Assembly (NCBI GenBank): GCA_038225475.1
Contig: JBBRRA010000008.1
Span: 62,001 to 126,000, forward strand
Direction: 5' to 3'
Origin: Polymorphobacter_B sp038225475
GTDB lineage: Bacteria > Pseudomonadota > Alphaproteobacteria > Sphingomonadales > Sphingomonadaceae
Length of the DNA: 64,000 nucleotides
The translations under genes and the position numbers were made by a program. Positions within the stretch are counted from its first letter, which is position 1. Each line of letters starts with the position of its first letter. Shown piece by piece: positions 59,053 to 64,000 of the stretch. The notes under the pieces were generated by a model. That model saw only the letters and a list, made by a program, of their open reading frames with translations, was not told the origin of the DNA and did no database searches.

Positions 59053-60063
59053 TTGCAACCTCTTGCCCCAATCTCGATCGGGCCGGTCACGGTCCTATCG
59101 CCGGTCATTCTCGCACCGATGACCGGCGTGACCGATTTGCCGTTCCGTCGGCTGGTCAAGCGCTTCGGCGCCGGACTGACGGTCACCGAGATGATCGCAA
59201 GCGAGGCGATGGTGCGCGAAACCCGCCAGTCGGTCCAGAAGGCCGCGTGGGACTTGAGCGAGGAACCGGTGTCGATGCAGCTTGCGGGCTGCGAACCGCG
59301 CGTGATCGCCGAGGCCGCCAAGCTCAACGCCGACCGGGGGGCCGCGATCATCGACATCAACATGGGCTGCCCGGTCAAAAAGGTCGTCAACGGCCATGCC
59401 GGTTCGGCGCTGATGCGCGACCTGCCGCTGGCGGCCAGCCTGATCGCCGCGGTGGTCAAGGCGGTCGACGTGCCGGTTACCGTCAAGATGCGCATGGGGT
59501 GGGATCATTCGAGCCTCAACGCGCCCGAACTGGCTCGCATCGCCGAGGACCTTGGTGCAGCGATGATCACCGTGCATGGCCGTACGCGCTGCCAATTGTA
59601 CCGCGATACCGCCGACTGGCGCTTTGTCGCGCGCGTCAAAGAGGCGGTCGACATTCCGGTGATCGTCAACGGCGATATTTGCACGCTCGATGATGTCGAT
59701 GCCGCTCTGACGCAGTCCGGAGCCGACGGCGTGATGATCGGGCGCGGGGCTTACGGCAAACCGTGGCTGCTGGGCCAAGTGATGCATTGGCTGCGCACCG
59801 GCGAGCGGCTCGATGATCCGGTTTTGTCGGAGCAATATACCCTAATTACCGAGCATTACACGGCTATGCTCGACCATTATGGCATTCACATCGGTGTAAA
59901 CCTGATGCGAAAGCATTTTGGCTGGTATACCAAGGGCTTGCCTGCCTCGGCTGAATTTCGGAACGCGGTCAATCAACAGGCCGATCCGCGCGTGGTCGAG
60001 GACATGCTGCGCGACTTTTATTTGCCGTTGATCGAAACCGCACCAGCCCGGCTGGCGGCATGA
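59053..60063 (+). CDS. dusB: tRNA-dihydrouridine synthase B
   Basis: 336 residues. An FMN enzyme reducing uridine in tRNA. SPVILAPMTGVTDLPFRRLVKRFG; MQLAGCEPRVIAEAAKL; INMGCPVKKVVNGHAGSALMRD (the active-site Cys lies in MGCPVKKV); TVHGRTRCQLY; VNGDICTLDDVD; MIGRGAYGKPWLL. The TTG at 59053 matches where conserved sequence starts; the ATG at 58963 would add 30 unrelated residues. It heads the dusB-ntrB-ntrC-ntrY operon, an arrangement known as nifR3-ntrBC, and overlaps ntrB by ATGA. Confidence 0.94.
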   Translation: MQPLAPISIGPVTVLSPVILAPMTGVTDLPFRRLVKRFGAGLTVTEMIASEAMVRETRQSVQKAAWDLSEEPVSMQLAGCEPRVIAEAAKLNADRGAAIIDINMGCPVKKVVNGHAGSALMRDLPLAASLIAAVVKAVDVPVTVKMRMGWDHSSLNAPELARIAEDLGAAMITVHGRTRCQLYRDTADWRFVARVKEAVDIPVIVNGDICTLDDVDAALTQSGADGVMIGRGAYGKPWLLGQVMHWLRTGERLDDPVLSEQYTLITEHYTAMLDHYGIHIGVNLMRKHFGWYTKGLPASAEFRNAVNQQADPRVVEDMLRDFYLPLIETAPARLAA

Positions 60064-61169
60064 GCCTGCTGCCGCTGCGGCGCAAGGCGGTCGCGCCGGT
60101 GCTGCCGCCGATCGACCTGCTGACGATGCTGCCGGTTCCGGTGCTTGTGCTCGATCCCGACGACCGCGTTGCGATTGCCAATGCCGCTGCCGAGGCGTTT
60201 TTCAATACCAGCCAGGCATCGCTGCGCGAGCGGGGCTGGAAGGCGCTGCTGCCGCGTGAAAGCGTCCTGCTCAAGCTGATCGCCGAAGCTCGTACGCTCG
60301 CTGGCGGGTTCGCCGCGTATGACACCGATCTGGTCTTCATTGGCGGTCGTAGCATTCGTGCCGATGTCCTTGTAACGCCTGTCCCCGATGCGACCGGGTG
60401 GATCATCGTCAGCCTGCAGACGCGCAGCGTCGCGACGATGGTCGATCGGCAGATGGTGCATCAGGGCGCGGCGCGCTCGGCGATTGGCGTCGCCGCGATG
60501 CTGGCGCATGAGATCAAGAACCCGCTGTCGGGCATCCGCGGCGCTGCGCAGTTGCTGGCGCAGACCGCCGACACCGATGGTCGCGAACTGACCACGCTGA
60601 TCTGTACCGAGGTCGACCGCGTCAAAACGCTGATCGACCGGATGGAGGGGTTCACCGACACGCGCACGCTCGCCAAGGGGGCCGAGAATATCCATGCAAT
60701 CCTGAGCCATGTCGTGCTTCTTGGACGGCAGGGCTTTGCGCACAGCCAGACCATCCGCGAGCGCTATGACCCGTCGCTGCCGCTTGTGGCCGGCAACCGG
60801 GACGGGCTTATTCAGGTGTTCCTGAACTTGGTCAAAAACGCTTCGGAAGCGATTGGCGACACGGGAGAAATTGTCATCACGACCGCATACCGTCACGGCC
60901 TGCGCGTTGCCGCGGCCGGGTCGGCGCAGCGCATTTCGTTGCCGCTTGAAGTCTGCATCATCGACAATGGCCCGGGCGCGCCCGCGTCGGTCGCCGACCA
61001 TATGTTCGACCCGTTTGTCAGTTCGCGCGCGACCGGGACCGGGCTTGGGCTGGCGCTGGTCGCCAAGATCGTCGGCGATCACGGTGGCATCGTCGAATAT
61101 GACCGCATCGGCGAGCCGCCGCGCACGATCTTTCGGGTGTTGCTGCCGACTGCGGATGGCCCGGCATGA
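60060..61169 (+). CDS. ntrB: Nitrogen regulation sensor histidine kinase NtrB
   Basis: 369 residues, cytosolic. An N-terminal PAS-type domain (LPVPVLVLDPDDRVAIANAAAEAFF) precedes the H-box (MLAHEIKNPLSGIRGAAQLL), the N-box (VFLNLVKNASEAIGD) and the G-boxes (DNGPGAP, GTGLGLALV). It phosphorylates or dephosphorylates NtrC according to nitrogen status via PII protein. ATGA overlaps join it to dusB and to ntrC. Confidence 0.95.
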   Translation: MSLLPLRRKAVAPVLPPIDLLTMLPVPVLVLDPDDRVAIANAAAEAFFNTSQASLRERGWKALLPRESVLLKLIAEARTLAGGFAAYDTDLVFIGGRSIRADVLVTPVPDATGWIIVSLQTRSVATMVDRQMVHQGAARSAIGVAAMLAHEIKNPLSGIRGAAQLLAQTADTDGRELTTLICTEVDRVKTLIDRMEGFTDTRTLAKGAENIHAILSHVVLLGRQGFAHSQTIRERYDPSLPLVAGNRDGLIQVFLNLVKNASEAIGDTGEIVITTAYRHGLRVAAAGSAQRISLPLEVCIIDNGPGAPASVADHMFDPFVSSRATGTGLGLALVAKIVGDHGGIVEYDRIGEPPRTIFRVLLPTADGPA

Positions 61170-62602
61170 CCGGCCCCGCAACGATCCTTGTCGCCGACGA
61201 CGACGCTGCGATCCGTACCGTGGTGCGCCAGGCACTGACCCGCGCGGGTCATATCGTGCGCACGACCGAAACCGCGGCCGGGCTGTGGAAGCTGATCGAT
61301 GACGGGCAGGGCGACTGCGTCATCACCGATGTCATCTTGCCCGATGCCAACGGGCTCGACGCAATTCCGCGCATTCTCGCGCGGCGGCCGGGGCTGCCGG
61401 TGATCGTGATGAGCGCGCAGAACACGCTGTCCACGGCGGTCCGCGCGACCGAGCAGGGGGCGTTCGACTATCTGCCCAAGCCGTTCGACATCGACGAGCT
61501 GGCGCGCGCCGTAGCGAGCGCGCTGGCCGCGAGCGGCACCACCGACGAGCCGCCCCCGGTGCCGGAGGACATGCCGCTGATCGGCCGCTCGCCGGCGATG
61601 CAGGAAGTGTACCGCATCATTGCGCGCGTCGTGCCCACGGCGCTGACGGTGATGATCCTCGGCGAGTCGGGTACCGGCAAGGAGCTGGTGGCGCAAGCGA
61701 TCCACGATCTCGGGCCGCGCCGCACTGCACCGTTCGTGGCGATCAACATGGGCGCAATCCCGCGTGAATTGATCGAGTCCGAGCTGTTCGGCCACGAGCG
61801 CGGCGCGTTTACCGGGGCAGCGGGACGGACCGCTGGCCGGTTCGAACAGGCGCAGGGCGGCACGCTGTTCCTCGACGAAATCGGTGACATGCCGCTCGAG
61901 GCGCAAACCCGGTTGCTGCGCGTGCTGCAATCGGGCGAATACACCACCGTCGGCGGCAGCCGGGTGCAGCGCGCCGATGTTCGCGTCATCGCGGCAACGC
62001 ACAAGGACTTGCGCGGCGCAATCGACGCGGGCGAATTTCGCGAAGATCTATTCTACCGGCTCAACGTCATTCCGCTACGCCTGCCGCCGCTGCGGGCGCG
62101 CCGCGATGATATTCCAGTTCTGGCGCGGCATTTTCTCGACCGCGCCGCCGCCGAAGGACTGCCGCGCAAGGCGCTCGATGCGGGTGCGGTCGATGCGGTC
62201 CAGCGGCATGATTGGCCCGGCAATGTCCGCGAGCTGGAAAATTTGATGCGGCGGCTGGCGGCGCTGACCCGCGGCGACACGATCGACGCCGCAGCGATTG
62301 CCGACGGGCTGGGCGAACCGGGGCGCGTGGCCACAGCACCGACAGTCACCGCCGATGGGCTGGCAGCATCGGTCGAGCTGCATCTTGCGCGCTACCTCGC
62401 GGTCTTTGGCGACGACCTGCCGCCCGATGGCATGTACGAGCGCGTGCTTGCCGAAATCGAACGCCCGCTGCTCCGCCTGTCGCTCGCCGCAACGCGCGGC
62501 AACCAAATCCGCGCCGCGCGGTTGCTCGGGATAAATCGCAACACGCTGCGCAAAAAACTCACGCAGCGCGGCGTCGATCCGGCGGCACGACAGACCGACT
62601 GA
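61166..62602 (+). CDS. ntrC: Nitrogen regulation response regulator NtrC
   Basis: 478 residues. Receiver domain (ILVADDDAAIRTV, phospho-Asp in CVITDVILPDANG, Lys in LPKPFD). Sigma-54 activating AAA+ domain: Walker A LGESGTGKELVAQ, the GAFTGA loop in ERGAFTGAAGRT, Walker B GGTLFLDEIGDM, arginine finger region DLFYRLNVIPLRLPPLR. C-terminal Fis-type helix-turn-helix (GNQIRAARLLGINRNTLRKKL). It activates sigma-54 promoters under nitrogen limitation. Confidence 0.96.
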   Translation: MTGPATILVADDDAAIRTVVRQALTRAGHIVRTTETAAGLWKLIDDGQGDCVITDVILPDANGLDAIPRILARRPGLPVIVMSAQNTLSTAVRATEQGAFDYLPKPFDIDELARAVASALAASGTTDEPPPVPEDMPLIGRSPAMQEVYRIIARVVPTALTVMILGESGTGKELVAQAIHDLGPRRTAPFVAINMGAIPRELIESELFGHERGAFTGAAGRTAGRFEQAQGGTLFLDEIGDMPLEAQTRLLRVLQSGEYTTVGGSRVQRADVRVIAATHKDLRGAIDAGEFREDLFYRLNVIPLRLPPLRARRDDIPVLARHFLDRAAAEGLPRKALDAGAVDAVQRHDWPGNVRELENLMRRLAALTRGDTIDAAAIADGLGEPGRVATAPTVTADGLAASVELHLARYLAVFGDDLPPDGMYERVLAEIERPLLRLSLAATRGNQIRAARLLGINRNTLRKKLTQRGVDPAARQTD

Positions 62603-62644
62603 AGCGCGCGCCGGGCGGCTGGTCGCTTTATTGCAACGCATGTG

Positions 62645-62661
62645 TTCCGTTTACCACGGAA
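62645..62661. promoter_or_regulatory. Inverted repeat upstream of ntrY
   Basis: TTCCGT (62645-62650) and ACGGAA (62656-62661) around five bases, 19 bases before the ntrY start. Could be an operator or a small RNA hairpin in the ntrC-ntrY gap; no T-tract follows. Confidence 0.35.
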
Positions 62662-62680
62662 ACCGTTTAAGCATCATGCG

Positions 62681-64000
62681 ATGCAGTTGCCGTCCGCTTC
62701 GCGCACCCGTTCGCTTCGCCGCCGCTCGTTGCGACGGCGCATCAACCGCTGGGCGACGCGCGTCGATCTTTATCCACGGCTCGAACTTGCCGTCGGCCTG
62801 CTCGTCGTGCTGCTGGGGCTGTCGAGCTACGCCGTCCTGACCCGGCAGCGCGCGCCGGCTGCGGGCTTCTCGCCGCAAATGATGACGTTGCTGCTGGTCG
62901 CGAACCTGTTGCCGCTGATGGCGCTGATCGTGCTGATCGCGCGGCGGGTCGCTATTTTGTGGAGTAACCGGCGCGCCGGAGTCGCGGGCGCGCGGCTGCA
63001 TGTCCGGCTGGTGGCATTGTTCGCAGCGGTCGCCGCGGTACCGACGCTGCTTGTAGTGGTGTTTGCGTCATTGTTGTTCCAGTTCGGCGTGCAATTCTGG
63101 TTTTCCGACCAGGCGCGCGCCGTGTTCGAAAACAGCGACAAGCTGTCCCGCGCCTATCTCGACCAGCAGAACCAGCGCATCATCGAGGACCTGCCAGCGA
63201 TGGCGACCGACCTCAAAAATTATGCCCGGCAATTCGGCCTCCCGTCGCGCGACTTTACCGAAGGCCTGCTGTACCAGATGCAGAGCCGTCATCTGAGTGC
63301 TGCCACGGTGTTTACGCCGGCCGGCGCGGGGTATCGGACGCTGGCGATCAGCTTTATCGGCAAGCCGTTTTCGATCCGGTTGCAGCCGCAGGATATCGCG
63401 CATGCGCGCGCCGGCGAAGTTCGCGTCATCGCCAAAGCAGTCGATCGGATCGAGGCGGTGATCCGCATCGATGATGCCCAGCATTATCTGTATGTCAGCT
63501 CGCCCGCCGATCCGCGCATGCTCGCGCAGGTTACCGGTTCGCAGGATGCGCTGCGCCAGTACCGCGCGCTGGGCGCGCGCAGTCGCGCGATGGAATGGCG
63601 CTTCAACGGCCTGCTGATCATTATGACATTGCTGATCCTCGCGGTGTCGATCTGGTTCGCACTGTGGCTGGCGAACCGCATCGTCACGCCGATCGGGCGG
63701 CTGGCGCGCGCTGCCGAACGGATCGGTGCAGGCGACCTTGATGCGCGGGTGCCGATCCGCGGCTCGCCCGACGAGATCGGTACGCTGGCGCGCGCGTTCA
63801 ACCGCATGACCGGACAGCTCAAGGCGCAACAGACCGCGCTCGTCACGGCAAACCAGCAGCTCGACGTGCGGCGGCAATTTACCGAGGCCGTGTTGTCGGG
63901 GGTATCGGCGGGCGTGCTGTCGATCGACGGCGACGGGTTGATCCGGTTGGCGAACCATTCGGCTGCAGCCTTGCTCGAGGCGAGCGAAGCGGCGCTGAAG
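62681..64000 (+). CDS. ntrY: Nitrogen regulation sensor kinase NtrY (3' end outside window)
   Basis: 440 codons run from an ATG at 62681 to the window edge without a stop. The start is Arg-rich, followed by several transmembrane segments (LELAVGLLVVLLGLSSYAVL, MMTLLLVANLLPLMALIVLI, VALFAAVAAVPTLLVVVF), a periplasmic sensing region, a further transmembrane segment (LLIIMTLLILAVSIWFALWL), a HAMP linker (RLARAAERIGAGDLDARVP) and the beginning of a PAS domain. The kinase part lies beyond the window. Context after ntrBC supports NtrY, which should be followed by ntrX outside the window. Confidence 0.93.
   Translation, partial: MQLPSASRTRSLRRRSLRRRINRWATRVDLYPRLELAVGLLVVLLGLSSYAVLTRQRAPAAGFSPQMMTLLLVANLLPLMALIVLIARRVAILWSNRRAGVAGARLHVRLVALFAAVAAVPTLLVVVFASLLFQFGVQFWFSDQARAVFENSDKLSRAYLDQQNQRIIEDLPAMATDLKNYARQFGLPSRDFTEGLLYQMQSRHLSAATVFTPAGAGYRTLAISFIGKPFSIRLQPQDIAHARAGEVRVIAKAVDRIEAVIRIDDAQHYLYVSSPADPRMLAQVTGSQDALRQYRALGARSRAMEWRFNGLLIIMTLLILAVSIWFALWLANRIVTPIGRLARAAERIGAGDLDARVPIRGSPDEIGTLARAFNRMTGQLKAQQTALVTANQQLDVRRQFTEAVLSGVSAGVLSIDGDGLIRLANHSAAALLEASEAALK

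Noticed and set aside
1..64000. tRNA, rRNA, CRISPR arrays, insertion sequences
   Set aside because: Looked for T-loop patterns, regularly spaced direct repeats and transposase motifs; none seen.

Overview
The window is high-GC, densely packed bacterial chromosome from an alphaproteobacterium, most likely order Sphingomonadales. The markers are a fused IspDF, a PDH operon whose E1 beta carries a lipoyl domain, dusB-ntrB-ntrC-ntrY, an ornithine decarboxylase next to a deoxyhypusine synthase-like protein, and a candidate EcfG-type stress promoter. Nearly everything is core metabolism, information processing and envelope upkeep. I see no prophage, transposase, CRISPR array, rRNA or tRNA.

Layout. 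1-4355 (minus): radical SAM protein (cut by the window edge), RcnB-like protein, MoaB, lytic transglycosylase, divergent uracil-DNA glycosylase. 4450-8629 (plus): ETF-ubiquinone oxidoreductase, TPR protein, IspE. 8793-15524: small secreted protein with a strong terminator, enoyl-CoA hydratase-like protein, N-formylglutamate amidohydrolase, IlvD, lipoprotein, Nnr, RNA methyltransferase, YjdM-like domain. 15378-17869 (minus): polyamine pair. 18057-21771: threonine dehydratase-like enzyme and a LysR regulator divergent from a CMD/PNPOx/NTF2-like operon. 22645-25856: glpD, glpK and a small membrane protein. 25853-30458: VWA protein, UPF0126/TRIC channel, DUF817 protein, MoxR ATPase, secreted protein. 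30509-35257 (minus): YqeY, unknown, DnaG, RpoD. 35389-41329: carA, a low-GC guest ORF, carB, greA, rhomboid. 41326-43656 (minus): MlaC-like protein and a stress-type envelope operon. 43825-55654: enolase, membrane protein, FtsB, pdhA-pdhB-(low-GC guest ORF)-pdhC-lpdA, outer-membrane barrel, DUF2946, carbonic anhydrase, lipoate synthase. 55654-64000: RatA/COQ10-like protein, PncC, IspDF, JmjC hydroxylase, dusB-ntrB-ntrC-ntrY (ntrY runs off the edge).

The genome is extremely compact. Same-strand genes are repeatedly coupled by ATGA, GTGA or TTGA overlaps. Eight of the ten convergent pairs overlap, five of them by exactly four bases in a CTAG or TTAG shared by both stop codons.

The items most worth a second look are: a 34-bp near-perfect inverted repeat bracketing the glp-VWA block (22569-22602 and 27058-27091); two low-GC genes placed inside the carAB and pdhBC operons with GTGA coupling, one resembling Rap1a/Tai immunity proteins; a deoxyhypusine synthase-like gene that appears to have lost its stop and runs antisense through its neighbour; a structured leader in front of ornithine decarboxylase; a 23-bp LysR operator; and an EcfG-type promoter. 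All functional calls come from reading motifs by eye; no database search was run.
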